Assembly: GCF_004000905.1 (NCBI RefSeq)
Contig: NZ_BIMD01000018.1
Span: 1 to 64,000, forward strand
Reading direction: 5' to 3'
DNA: 64,000 bases
Source of the DNA: Paenibacillus humicus NBRC 102415
Lineage (GTDB): Bacteria > Bacillota > Bacilli > Paenibacillales > Paenibacillaceae
The translations under genes and the position numbers were made by a program. Below, piece by piece: positions 1-7,583 of the stretch. The notes beneath the pieces were generated by a model, which had not been told where the DNA came from, made no database searches, and was given only the letters and a program-made list of their open reading frames with translations. Every line of letters begins with the position of its first letter. The first letter of the stretch is position 1.

Positions 1-2
1 CT

Positions 3-206
3 GCGGAACGCCCGCGCGAAGCGGCCCCCGAAGCTCGCAGCGAACGGCGCGAGCATCAGTCGGGGGGCAAGCGGCGCTCCGGCAGGAGCGGCGGTTATCC
101 CCGCCGCGACGGCGACTCGGCGAGCGCAGGCCAGGGAGCGGAGCAGAAGTCCGGCGGAAGCAAGAAGCGTCCGTCTCCGCCTCCGACACCGCCTCCGACC
201 AGCTGA
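3..206 (+). CDS. C-terminal end of a truncated CDS, basic low-complexity tail
   Basis: An open frame enters from the left edge and stops with TGA at 204-206. The visible 67 residues are rich in Arg, Gly, Ser, Lys and Glu and finish in a Pro-rich stretch (SPPPTPPPTS), with no folded-domain signature. Basic RG/GS tails of this kind occur at the end of DEAD-box RNA helicases and other RNA-binding proteins, so such a protein is possible, but the tail alone cannot identify it. A strong bidirectional terminator follows six bases after the stop. Confidence 0.6.
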   Translation, partial: AERPREAAPEARSERREHQSGGKRRSGRSGGYPRRDGDSASAGQGAEQKSGGSKKRPSPPPTPPPTS

Positions 207-211
207 GCGTC

Positions 212-268
212 AAAAAAAGGATGTTCCCTGCAAGCCGGCTATGCCGTGCTTCGGGAACATCCTTTTTT
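212..268. terminator. Bidirectional intrinsic terminator
   Basis: A perfect stem GGATGTTCCC / GGGAACATCC is flanked by an A-run on the left and a T-run on the right. It can end transcription of the truncated + strand gene and of the NAD kinase gene on the - strand. Confidence 0.85.
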
Positions 269-290
269 ATCGTTGCCTGCTCGTCCGATT

Positions 291-1091
291 TCAGTTGTCG
301 CTGAAGTCGATGAATGCATCGCGCACGCGGTTCCAGAAAGGGAACGGACGGTAGCGGGCGAAGCTGATCTTGGCAGGAGCGACGCTGCAGCGGATGGAGC
401 GGATATCGGCCCTCTCGATGCTCAGATGATCGATCGTGAGCAGCAGCCTCTGATCCTTTTTGGACACGATGTCGCAGTGGTGATGCTCGGGCAGGATGAC
501 CGAGGTGCCCAGCGTCCGGTAGACGCGGTTGTTGATCGATGCGATCTCCGCAAGCTGCAGGGAAGGAATGGACGGGTGGATGACTGCTCCGTTGAGGCTC
601 TTGTTGTAAGCGGTGCTGCCCGACGGCGTCGAGATGACCATGCCGTCGCCGCGGAAGGTTTCGAAGGGCTCGTCGTTGATGTTGACCTGCACGACGAGAG
701 TGCCGTCGACGCCCTTGAGCGTGAATTCGTTCAAGGCCAAATATCCGGTTGCTCCCTCCGGAGTATCCAGCTCGATCTGGGCAATGGGGTAACGGACGAT
801 GCGCGGCTTCTGCTCGGCCATCATCTCCACGAGCTGCTCGATCTCATCGGCCTTCCAGTCGGCATAAAAGCCGAGATGGCCGGTATGGACGCCGACGAAG
901 GCAATGTCGTCGACTCGGTCCAAATAAGTATGGAAAGCATGGAGCAGGGTTCCATCCCCGCCAATGGAAACGACGGTATCCGGCTTCTTGTCGTTGCGGA
1001 CGAAGCCTCGTGACGCAGCCAGCAGGTGGAAACGCTCCGTCAATTCATTGGAATACCGGTCGCCTCTGCTGAGTACCACATAATTGATCAA
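291..1091 (-). CDS. nadK: NAD kinase
   Basis: A 266-residue cytosolic enzyme that phosphorylates NAD to NADP using ATP or polyphosphate. The diacylglycerol-kinase-like fold signature GGDGTLLHA lies near residue 45, followed by the family motifs NEFTLKG and STPSGSTAYNKS that form the NAD and nucleotide sites. The length is usual for the short Bacillus-type enzymes. The start is a TTG at 1089-1091 placed 8 bases after AAGGAG; no ATG fits as well. The ylbJ-like gene on the same strand is upstream with a 78-bp gap, so co-transcription is possible. Confidence 0.95.
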   Translation of the reverse strand: MINYVVLSRGDRYSNELTERFHLLAASRGFVRNDKKPDTVVSIGGDGTLLHAFHTYLDRVDDIAFVGVHTGHLGFYADWKADEIEQLVEMMAEQKPRIVRYPIAQIELDTPEGATGYLALNEFTLKGVDGTLVVQVNINDEPFETFRGDGMVISTPSGSTAYNKSLNGAVIHPSIPSLQLAEIASINNRVYRTLGTSVILPEHHHCDIVSKKDQRLLLTIDHLSIERADIRSIRCSVAPAKISFARYRPFPFWNRVRDAFIDFSDN

Positions 1092-1169
1092 GAATGGCGC
1101 TCCTTCCGAAACAAACAGGATAACCTGATGATAGCGGAAAACCGGCGTGAAAACAATGTCGAACGCACT

Positions 1170-2237
1170 TCAGCCCGGTCCGAGCCACCCCCACAGCAGA
1201 TAGACAAGCGCCGTCGCGATAAGGCTGTGCGCGAGCCTTGCGAGCAGGAAGGGACGGTAGCGCAAGCCGGTATGGCTGAGCAGGCTGGCGATCTGGGCGT
1301 GGACGGACAGACCGGCCCAGCTAAGCACCCATGCGGCGGCCGCTGCCTGATGGATGAGCGGAACTCCGGCTTCGGCGGAAGCCTTGGCGCCGAGAGTGAC
1401 CTCGAACAGGCCGCTTACGAAAGGAGCGGCCATATCGCCGGACAAGCCGAATCGAACAAACAAGGCCGCGAAGAAATGCTCCAGCGCCCCAAGCACCGAG
1501 GCTTGGCGCAGAAGTTCCATCAACACGGAGAACACGACGACGAGACCTCCGACAACGACCATGAGCCTGAGGCCGGAAGCGATGGAATCCTTGAGCAGCA
1601 CGCTGAAGGAGCGTCCGTCGAGCAGCCTTGCTTCGTGCATCGCCTTCAAGGCCGCGCTTAGGCCGCGCTGCGGCTTTCCGGTACCGGACTTTCCGGCTCG
1701 GGAGGCTGTCTCAGGTTCCGTGGCACCGTGGAAACGCATGAGCACGCCGATGATGAGGCTGCCGCCATAATGAGCGGCTGCAAGAATGGGGGCGAGAGCC
1801 GACTGGTGGAAGAAGCCGACCGACACGGCTCCGATCAGAAAAATGGGATCCGAGGTCGTCGTGATGGCGACGAGCCGTTCTCCTTCCACTCGGGTCAGGA
1901 GCTGCTGATCCCGCAGCTGGGAGGTGAGCCTGGCGCCGACCGGATACCCTGACAGATAGCCCATCGCAAGCACGAAGCCGCCGCTGCCGGGAATCCGAAA
2001 AAGCGGGCGCATGAACGGATCCATCAGCTTGCCCATGAAGTGGACGATTCCTATGCCGAGCATCAGCTCCGAGATGACGAAAAAAGGAAAGAGCGCAGGA
2101 AAAAGGACTTCCCACCAGATGGCTAGTCCTCTTAGGGAAGAGTGGAGGACCGGTTCGGGAAAAACGGCCATCAGCGCTGCGAGCAGCGCCGCGCAGAAGG
2201 CGGTCACGGTACTGGGGTGTAGCAGCATTCTTGCCAT
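1170..2237 (-). CDS. ylbJ: Sporulation integral membrane protein YlbJ
   Basis: A 355-residue polytopic membrane protein with nucleoside-recognition (Gate) type segments. The sequence runs from an N-terminal hydrophobic helix through WEVLFPALFPFFVISELMLG and a conserved GYLSGYPVGARL loop, which is typical of YlbJ. In Bacillus subtilis YlbJ is a sigma-E dependent protein needed for spore cortex formation; that role is inferred here by homology. The ATG at 2235-2237 follows AAGGAGG with a rather long spacing of about 13 bases. A polar insert of about 30 residues rich in Gly, Lys and Arg lies near the middle. Confidence 0.9.
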   Translation of the reverse strand: MARMLLHPSTVTAFCAALLAALMAVFPEPVLHSSLRGLAIWWEVLFPALFPFFVISELMLGIGIVHFMGKLMDPFMRPLFRIPGSGGFVLAMGYLSGYPVGARLTSQLRDQQLLTRVEGERLVAITTTSDPIFLIGAVSVGFFHQSALAPILAAAHYGGSLIIGVLMRFHGATEPETASRAGKSGTGKPQRGLSAALKAMHEARLLDGRSFSVLLKDSIASGLRLMVVVGGLVVVFSVLMELLRQASVLGALEHFFAALFVRFGLSGDMAAPFVSGLFEVTLGAKASAEAGVPLIHQAAAAAWVLSWAGLSVHAQIASLLSHTGLRYRPFLLARLAHSLIATALVYLLWGWLGPG

Positions 2238-2416
2238 GTAACGATCCGTTCCTCCTTATGAAGCCTGGTTTGCTTTAAGATATGACCAGCGATGGACAAA
2301 CAGAAGCCGAATCGCAGGCAGCCTGAAGGCAAAGGTGGAGAAGTCGGAAAAATCCAAATGATGAAAAAAATCATTAGAAAACGCTTGCAAAAAGGGGTGG
2401 CATTTACGGGGCGATA

Positions 2417-2425
2417 TGGTACAAT
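2417..2425 (+). promoter_or_regulatory. Extended -10 promoter for the small membrane peptide
   Basis: TGG followed by TACAAT at 2420-2425 matches an extended -10 element. There is no good -35 at 16-18 bases, which is acceptable for extended -10 promoters. The small ORF begins 33 bases downstream. Confidence 0.5.
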
Positions 2426-2458
2426 AGCATTACCTTTACCATGCTTGGAGTGATGGAC

Positions 2459-2551
2459 ATGAGTATTGTCGCCGGCATTCTGGTCTGTGCTTTTGTGTAT
2501 GTGATTCGCGAGTCCCTTATGGCTCCTGGTGAAGAAGAATACGATAGCTGA
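2459..2551 (+). CDS. Small single-pass membrane peptide (30 aa), unknown function
   Basis: A monocistronic short ORF encoding MSIVAGILVCAFVYVIRESL followed by an acidic tail MAPGEEEYDS. The first 17 or so residues form one hydrophobic segment and the tail is strongly negative. GGAG at 2447-2450 is 8 bases before the ATG at 2459; an upstream in-frame ATG at 2453 is too close to it. The ORF has its own extended -10 promoter upstream and a perfect terminator 28 bases after the stop. I do not recognise the family; it could be a small regulatory or sporulation membrane peptide. Confidence 0.6.
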   Translation: MSIVAGILVCAFVYVIRESLMAPGEEEYDS

Positions 2552-2578
2552 AGAATCCTACTATAACCACATTCCAAA

Positions 2579-2605
2579 TGCCCGCGGAAGCGGGCGTTTT
2601 TTTGT
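2579..2605 (+). terminator. Intrinsic terminator after the small membrane peptide
   Basis: A perfect 6-bp stem GCCCGC / GCGGGC with a GGAA tetraloop is followed by GTTTTTTTG. It separates the small peptide gene from the globin gene. Confidence 0.85.
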
Positions 2606-2667
2606 ATGTAAAGGCTTTCGTGAAGAAGATGAAAACAAGACTAAAGAACTAATGAGGGAGGCAATTA

Positions 2668-3072
2668 TTGCCGATGAATAGATATAACAGCCTATACGAA
2701 TTGATGGGCGGTCATGAGACCGTAGCAAGAATGGTGGAGGCCTTTTATCCTAGAGTCCAAAAGAACGAGCTGCTGTCTCCGCTGTTTCAGCGGGATATCG
2801 GGCCGGTTATGGAAAAGCAAATCCAATTCCTTACCCAGTTTTTCGGCGGACCTTCTCTGTTTTCCGACCAGCACGGCCATCCGATGATGCGCGCCCGCCA
2901 TCTTCCTTTCGCGATTACGAAGGAACATGCCGATGCTTGGCTCGCCTGCATGAGCGGAGCTTTGGAGGAGATCGGCATGCCGGAGGATTTGAAGTCCCAT
3001 GTGCTCGAGCGGCTGTCGGGACCTGCCCATCATTTCGTCAATACCGCTTCGGACGGAGGCAACGAAAGTTAA
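2668..3072 (+). CDS. Truncated haemoglobin, group II (YjbI/HbO-like)
   Basis: A 134-residue haem protein of the 2-on-2 globin fold, group II. Members bind O2, NO or peroxide and are linked to redox protection. Visible features are the B-helix Tyr in FYPRV, the aromatic residues of QIQFLTQFFGG and the proximal His in RARHLPFAIT. Length is typical. GGGAGG at 2656-2661 favours the TTG at 2668 (6 bases) over the ATG at 2674 (12 bases). The DUF2225 gene starts 15 bases downstream on the same strand, so the two are probably co-transcribed. In Bacillus the yjbI neighbourhood is linked to Spx and YjbH; neither is seen here. Confidence 0.9.
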   Translation: MPMNRYNSLYELMGGHETVARMVEAFYPRVQKNELLSPLFQRDIGPVMEKQIQFLTQFFGGPSLFSDQHGHPMMRARHLPFAITKEHADAWLACMSGALEEIGMPEDLKSHVLERLSGPAHHFVNTASDGGNES

Positions 3073-3087
3073 GGAGATGATCTCCAC

Positions 3088-3810
3088 ATGGAGCCGCTAT
3101 ATCAGACCGCAGCACTGTGCCCCTGCTGCGGCAACGGATTCGAGACACCCCGTGTCCGCCCGAGCTTCAAGCGGGCCGTAGCGGTCGACACCGATTTCTG
3201 TTCTCATTTCAAGGGAATTCATGCCGACTATTATGTTGTCCGGGTTTGCCCGCAATGCGGCTTTTCAACGACGGAGAACAGCTTGAGCAGCCTTACCGAT
3301 GCGCAGAAGGAGAACTATTATTCCCTGTATGGACGGATGTGGCAGCCCCGCAGCTATAGCGGTGCGCGCACGAGCAGCCAGGCTTTGGACTGCTACAAGC
3401 TGGCCCTGCTCAGTGCCGTAGCCGCGCAGGACAAGGATCGTTTGATCGCCGGACTTCTCCATCATATCGCCTGGCTGTACCGGGATGAGGGCGACAGCGG
3501 CCAGGAGATGCGGTTTCTCCGGCATGCGCTGGAATCTTATCGGCGGGTGTACGAAACCGAGAAAGTGGACAATGACGCCAAGCTCATGTACCTGATCGGA
3601 GAGCTGCACAGGCGTCTCGGCGAACGGAAGGAGGCGGTGTGGTGGTTCTCCAGAGTGGTGAACGACAAGCGGATTGTGGACGCCGCGATGATCAAGGCAA
3701 GCCGCAGCCAGTGGCAGCTGGTGCGCGAAGGAAACGAGGATGCGCCTGAATGGATGATGGGGGGCATTCCGCAAACAAGCGGAGGTTATGAAGCGCAGGC
3801 TATCGGCTGA
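3088..3810 (+). CDS. DUF2225 family zinc-ribbon / TPR-like protein
   Basis: A 240-residue protein. The N-terminal part carries two Cys pairs, CPCCGNGFETP near residue 11 and CPQCGFSTTEN near residue 55, which should bind zinc. The C-terminal two thirds is helical with alternating Leu/Tyr/Ala positions resembling tetratricopeptide repeats (for example KLMYLIGELHRRLGERKEA). This arrangement is that of the DUF2225 family, common in Bacillota and of unknown function. AAGGAGATG precedes the ATG. It is probably translated from the same message as the globin gene. Confidence 0.85.
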   Translation: MEPLYQTAALCPCCGNGFETPRVRPSFKRAVAVDTDFCSHFKGIHADYYVVRVCPQCGFSTTENSLSSLTDAQKENYYSLYGRMWQPRSYSGARTSSQALDCYKLALLSAVAAQDKDRLIAGLLHHIAWLYRDEGDSGQEMRFLRHALESYRRVYETEKVDNDAKLMYLIGELHRRLGERKEAVWWFSRVVNDKRIVDAAMIKASRSQWQLVREGNEDAPEWMMGGIPQTSGGYEAQAIG

Positions 3811-3837
3811 GGTTCATTCCTTGTATAAATGCAAGCA

Positions 3838-3877
3838 GGGCGTTCGCCCGTCATGGTGACGGGCGCGCCTTTTTTTC
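3838..3877 (+). terminator. Intrinsic terminator after the DUF2225 gene
   Basis: A perfect 9-bp stem CGCCCGTCA / TGACGGGCG with a TGG loop, extended by outer pairs, is followed by seven T. It ends the globin-DUF2225 message. Confidence 0.85.
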
Positions 3878-3942
3878 ATTGCTTGGGCGCAAAATGACTC
3901 CAGCCTCTTTTGCTTGAAGGCAGGAGCGGCGGACTTGAACAG

Positions 3943-3985
3943 CAAAAAGAAGTCCCTGAGCAGCAGCAAGGCTGATAGGGACTTC
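3943..3985 (-). terminator. Intrinsic terminator of the yycC operon (minus strand)
   Basis: The arms GAAGTCCCT and AGGGACTTC enclose about 19 bases. Read on the minus strand the stem is followed by TTTTTG. It lies directly after the stop of the zinc-ribbon protein gene. Confidence 0.75.
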
Positions 3986-3990
3986 CAAAA

Positions 3991-4227
3991 TTAGTGAAGG
4001 CGGCGAAGATCGGTGTCGGTGAGCAGGTAGTCCTTGTCGGCATCGACAAGCGTGACCCTGCTGTGGCAGCATGGAAATACGAGCAGCCTTTTGGCTCCGG
4101 AAGATACGCTTTTCAGATCGGCGGGCTTCAAGGGAAGCAGGACATGGTCGGTTCCGCAGAAGGGACAGGTTACATAGACGTCCTTCATCATCACGTCGTA
4201 AGGCAACGCCTTTTCAAACGGGATCAT
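3991..4227 (-). CDS. Small zinc-ribbon-like protein, unknown function
   Basis: A 78-residue protein starting MIPFEKALPYDVMMKD. It has one clear Cys pair (CPFCGTDH), a Cys pair PCCHSR further on and a short polar C-terminus, consistent with a single zinc ribbon. The ATG at 4225-4227 lies inside the end of yycC (14-bp overlap), so translational coupling is likely. A longer open frame continues upstream through pepF on the opposite strand, but that part is antisense shadow. I know of no named function for this family. Confidence 0.65.
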   Translation of the reverse strand: MIPFEKALPYDVMMKDVYVTCPFCGTDHVLLPLKPADLKSVSSGAKRLLVFPCCHSRVTLVDADKDYLLTDTDLRRLH

Positions 4228-4417
4228 GGGTATCGCCTTGCTGCGGATCGGGTGCGGATTCCGCCTCGTTCGCGGTATCCGGCGTATTTTTGGCAAGCTC
4301 GGCCATCTTCTGAAGCAGAATGTGGCGGGGCATATGCATGAGATGCTCCAGCGGAATGTTAAGCTCTTTGGCCAGCCGAACCGCGGTTTCGGCTGACAGC
4401 TGCAGGGGTCTGGACAT
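4214..4417 (-). CDS. yycC: YycC family protein
   Basis: A 67-residue protein with the conserved core of YycC: LSAETAVRLAKELNIPLEHL followed by MHMPRHILLQKMAEL. The N-terminal half resembles a short helix-turn-helix. B. subtilis YycC is about 50 residues; the extra C-terminal Glu/Asp/Pro-rich tail here is variable. Function is unknown in the family. It is divergent from pepF and overlaps the downstream zinc-ribbon ORF by 14 bases. Confidence 0.8.
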   Translation of the reverse strand: MSRPLQLSAETAVRLAKELNIPLEHLMHMPRHILLQKMAELAKNTPDTANEAESAPDPQQGDTHDPV

Positions 4418-4581
4418 GGCGGTGCCTCCTCAGGCCGGTTCCGTCTCCGCAGAACAGGGTAGCGCGTCGGAGCGGATTGGCGATATAATTCAGTTATACA
4501 ACGGGAACGCCGGCGGTGCAAACCGAATGCTTCTGCCGGATAGCCCATGGCGGGCAGCTGCCTGCCGAAAGGAGACCGTCC

Positions 4582-6378
4582 ATGGAAACCAATACATACC
4601 CGCTGACATGGGATTTGGATGTCTTTTTCAAAGGGGGAGCCGCATCCCCGGAGCTGGAGGAAGTTCTCAAGGGCGTGAAGGCCGACATTGCCCGCATCAG
4701 CCAAACGATGCTGGCTTCTTCCGGTTCGGAAGGCGTTCCGGGAGCCAGGCCGGAACAGCTGGAGGAGTGGACGGATACCCTCCAATCCATCCAGGTGCGC
4801 CTGCACGAGGCCGCTTCCTTCGTCGGCTGCCTGATGGCGGAAAATGTGGACAATACAGCGGCTACCGCTCTTAATGGCCGCATCCAGTCCCTGGAAGCCG
4901 ACTATCTCATCGCGCTGACCCGCTTCGACGACCTCATCAGCCGCACTCCGGATTCCATCTGGGACGGCTGGGTACAGAGCTCTCCGGTCCGCTTCTACCT
5001 CAACGAGCGGCGCCAGAACGCCAAGGACAAGCTGAGTCCGGAGCTGGAAGCGCTGGCGGCCGACCTGGCCGTCGACGGCTACCATGGCTGGGGCAATCTG
5101 TACAGCCGCATCGTCTCCCGCGCGAAGTTCCGCGCCAAGGACAAGGACGGTCAGGAGAAGGAGCTTTCCGCAGGCCAGATGTTCAACCGTTTGTTCGAGG
5201 CGGACCGTGCCGTGCGGGCCGAGTCCTTCGCCGAGTGGGAGCGCGAATGGGCGGAGCATGCCCAGCTTTGCGCCGATGCGCTGAACCATATTTCCGGCTT
5301 CAGGCTCAAGCTGTATGACCGCCGCGGCTGGAGCGACGTCCTCAAGGAGCCGCTCAAGGTCAACCGGATGACACAGTCGACGCTGGATGCCATGTGGGGA
5401 GCGATCAACGAAGGCAAGCAGGATCTGGTGCGCTACTTCGAGCGCAAGGCCAAGCTGCTCGGGCTTGAAAAGCTGGCTTGGCATGACATCACGGCGCCGA
5501 TCGGCGGTGCTTCGAAGCATATTCCATACGAGGAAGGCTGCGACCTGATCCGCGAGCAATTCGCCAAGTTCGACCCGGCGCTGGCCGAGTTCGCCGACAA
5601 GGCTTTCCGCGAAGGCTGGATCGAGGCGGAAGACCGCCCCGGCAAACGTCCTGGCGGCTTCTGCACCTCGTTCCCCGCGACGGGACAGACCCGTATCTTC
5701 ATGACCTACTCCGGGACGGAGGACAATGTGTCTACGCTTGCCCATGAGCTCGGACATGCCTACCATCAATACGTCATGGACGGGCTGCCGGCGTTCTCTC
5801 AGAACTATGCGATGAACGTGGCCGAGACGGCTTCGACCTTCGCCGAGATGATTGTGGCGGAATCCCAGCTCGAGCAGGCGAAGACCAAAGAAGAAAAACT
5901 GTCGCTGCTGGAGCTGAAAATCCAGAACGGCGTTTCGTTCTACATGAACATCCATGCCCGGCTCCTGTTCGAGGTCCGCTTCTACGAAGAGCGCCGCAAC
6001 GGCGAAGTATCCGTCGAGCGCCTGAACGAACTGATGGTCGAAGCCCAGCGCGAAGCGTTCAGCGGCGTGCTTGACGAGGCGCATCCTCATTTTTGGGCTG
6101 CGAAGCTTCATTTCTACATTACGGATGTTCCTTTCTACAACTTCCCGTACACCTTCGGCTACCTGTTCAGCGCAGGCCTGTACGCCAAAGCCAAGGAGGA
6201 AGGCCCTTCCTTCGCGTCCCGCTACGTCGACCTTCTCCGTGATACGGGCAGCATGACCGTAGAGGAGCTGGCGCTCAAGCATCTGGGAGTGAATCTGCAG
6301 CAGGCCGGATTCTGGCAAAGCGCGGTCGCGCTGACCAGCGAAGACATCCGCCAGTTCATGGAGCTGACGGAAGAATAA
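4582..6378 (+). CDS. pepF: M3 family oligoendopeptidase (PepF-like)
   Basis: A 598-residue cytosolic zinc metallopeptidase that cleaves short peptides. The zinc motif HELGH begins at His388 and the third ligand Glu lies in NVAETASTFAEM about 25 residues on. An N-terminal helical domain of about 190 residues precedes the M3 catalytic domain, as usual for PepF. The frame is open further upstream to 4516, but AAAGGAG at 4566-4572 points to the ATG at 4582. A strong terminator follows directly. The long open frame on the opposite strand is a by-product of GC-rich codon use. Confidence 0.93.
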   Translation: METNTYPLTWDLDVFFKGGAASPELEEVLKGVKADIARISQTMLASSGSEGVPGARPEQLEEWTDTLQSIQVRLHEAASFVGCLMAENVDNTAATALNGRIQSLEADYLIALTRFDDLISRTPDSIWDGWVQSSPVRFYLNERRQNAKDKLSPELEALAADLAVDGYHGWGNLYSRIVSRAKFRAKDKDGQEKELSAGQMFNRLFEADRAVRAESFAEWEREWAEHAQLCADALNHISGFRLKLYDRRGWSDVLKEPLKVNRMTQSTLDAMWGAINEGKQDLVRYFERKAKLLGLEKLAWHDITAPIGGASKHIPYEEGCDLIREQFAKFDPALAEFADKAFREGWIEAEDRPGKRPGGFCTSFPATGQTRIFMTYSGTEDNVSTLAHELGHAYHQYVMDGLPAFSQNYAMNVAETASTFAEMIVAESQLEQAKTKEEKLSLLELKIQNGVSFYMNIHARLLFEVRFYEERRNGEVSVERLNELMVEAQREAFSGVLDEAHPHFWAAKLHFYITDVPFYNFPYTFGYLFSAGLYAKAKEEGPSFASRYVDLLRDTGSMTVEELALKHLGVNLQQAGFWQSAVALTSEDIRQFMELTEE

Positions 6379-6382
6379 TTCG

Positions 6383-6430
6383 AACCCCTTTTCTCCATTC
6401 CCGCCGGGATGGAGGAAAGGGGTTTTCCTT
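6383..6430 (+). terminator. Intrinsic terminator of pepF
   Basis: The arms AACCCCTTT and AAGGGGTT with inner pairs CTCCATTCC / GGATGGAG form a long hairpin ending in TTTTCC. It starts about 5 bases after the pepF stop. Confidence 0.8.
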
Positions 6431-6777
6431 TCATCGCTGCAGCTGCTCTCAGCGGTATGCCCGCTCATAAGCAAGCCATTCCGCTCTCCATGAAGATTCC
6501 ATAAAGGCTCTTGAATCGCCGCTGGCGTCGGGAGTATGCTTGACCCGGGCGAAAGTTTTTCGAGCTTCAAGCGGACGGAGGAAAAAGCTCTGAAAAAGTT
6601 GAACCCGGCGGCGGAAAAGGTGGAATAAGCTGCCGGTGTAGACGAGCATGTTAAAGGTCGGGGCTTTGGACATTCCGGCTGCGCTTGACGGCGGCACAGC
6701 CGGCGGATTCATGGTTTGTCTTTTTGGCCGAAAGGGTAAAAAAACGGATGGACATATGAACAGGAGGCAGGAGAAGC
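6431..6777. other. Intergenic region without a recognised gene
   Basis: After the pepF terminator there is no convincing coding sequence. Open frames on both strands lack ribosome sites and recognisable motifs. The last 20 bases hold the AGGAGG-type ribosome site of the fsa gene. I see no convincing sigma-A promoter, although transcription of fsa must start here. Confidence 0.5.
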
Positions 6778-7440
6778 ATGAAATTCTTTTTGGATACCGC
6801 CAATGTCGAGGAAATCAAACGGATCGCCAAGCTGGGTCTTGTAGACGGAGTGACCACGAATCCGACGCTGGTTGCCAAGGAAGGCCGCATATTCAAGGAA
6901 GTCGTGCAGGAAATCTGCAGCATCGTATCCGGTCCGGTCAGCGCCGAGGTCACGGGCTCCACGAGCGATGAAATGCTCAAGGAAGCGCTGGAAATAGCGG
7001 AATGGGCGCCGAACGTCGTCATCAAGGTCCCCCTGACGGAAGACGGCCTGTTCACGACCCATGCACTCTCCCAAAAAGGAATCAAAACCAATGTGACGCT
7101 CGTATTCTCCGCCGCTCAAGGGCTCATGGCGGCCAAGGCGGGAGCGACGTTCATCAGTCCGTTCGTCGGCAGGCTGGACGACATCGGCATGACGGGCATG
7201 GATCTTGTGCGTGATTTGACGACGATTATCAACAATTACAAGTTCCAGACCGAGATCATCGTAGCCAGCGTGCGCAATCTGGAGCATGTGAAGCAGGCTG
7301 CGGTCGCCGGAGCGCATATCGCTACGATCCCGGGCTCCTTGCTGCCGTCGCTGTGGAAGCATCCATTGACGGATATCGGCATCGAGAGATTTACGGCTGA
7401 CTGGAACAAGATGCAGGCCAGCCTCTCCGCCAAAGGCTGA
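6778..7440 (+). CDS. fsa: Fructose-6-phosphate aldolase / transaldolase-like enzyme
   Basis: A 220-residue TIM-barrel enzyme of the small transaldolase (TalC/FSA, MipB) family. It starts [15 protein letters not shown], with the catalytic Schiff-base Lys in [11 protein letters not shown] near residue 83. The phosphate-binding [11 protein letters not shown] and [11 protein letters not shown] motifs are intact. Short members act as transaldolase or as fructose-6-phosphate aldolase; sequence alone does not separate them. AGGAGGCAGGAG precedes the ATG. Transketolase and glucose-6-phosphate isomerase are elsewhere in the window, not in an operon with it. Confidence 0.93.
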   Translation: MKFFLDTANVEEIKRIAKLGLVDGVTTNPTLVAKEGRIFKEVVQEICSIVSGPVSAEVTGSTSDEMLKEALEIAEWAPNVVIKVPLTEDGLFTTHALSQKGIKTNVTLVFSAAQGLMAAKAGATFISPFVGRLDDIGMTGMDLVRDLTTIINNYKFQTEIIVASVRNLEHVKQAAVAGAHIATIPGSLLPSLWKHPLTDIGIERFTADWNKMQASLSAKG

Positions 7441-7452
7441 CGAGAAAGAAGA

Positions 7453-7482
7453 TTGACGGGATTTTAATCTCCGTGATATAGT
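7453..7482 (+). promoter_or_regulatory. Sigma-A promoter of the tad operon leader
   Basis: TTGACG at 7453-7458, an 18-base spacer and TATAGT at 7477-7482 with TGA in front form a strong promoter. It begins 12 bases after the fsa stop and lies upstream of the terminator at 7509-7558, so its transcripts meet that terminator before the first tad gene. Confidence 0.75.
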
Positions 7483-7508
7483 GAATTCAACTAAATTTTG
7501 GTCATGCG

Positions 7509-7558
7509 GAAGCACCGCGAACGATCAGGGTACCCCCTGTTGCGTTTGCGGTGCTTTT
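7509..7558 (+). terminator. Terminator inside the tad operon leader (attenuator or fsa terminator)
   Basis: A long stem: GCACCGC / GCGGTGC, then AACG / CGTT, then CAGGG / CCCTG around a TACC loop, followed by TTTTTTG. It can serve as the read-through terminator of fsa. Because a good promoter lies between fsa and this hairpin, it may also act as an attenuator in a leader RNA of about 70 nt. Confidence 0.8.
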
Positions 7559-7583
7559 TTGCGTCTCCATGAAGGAGGACTCC

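Noticed and set aside
4228-6570. An 859-residue open frame on the minus strand across pepF
   Set aside because: It is the mirror of the pepF codon pattern in GC-rich DNA. Only the last 237 bases (3991-4227), beyond pepF, have a plausible start and conserved-looking sequence.
6449-6712. An 87-residue minus-strand open frame between pepF and fsa
   Set aside because: No ribosome site, no motif and no promoter; composition looks random.
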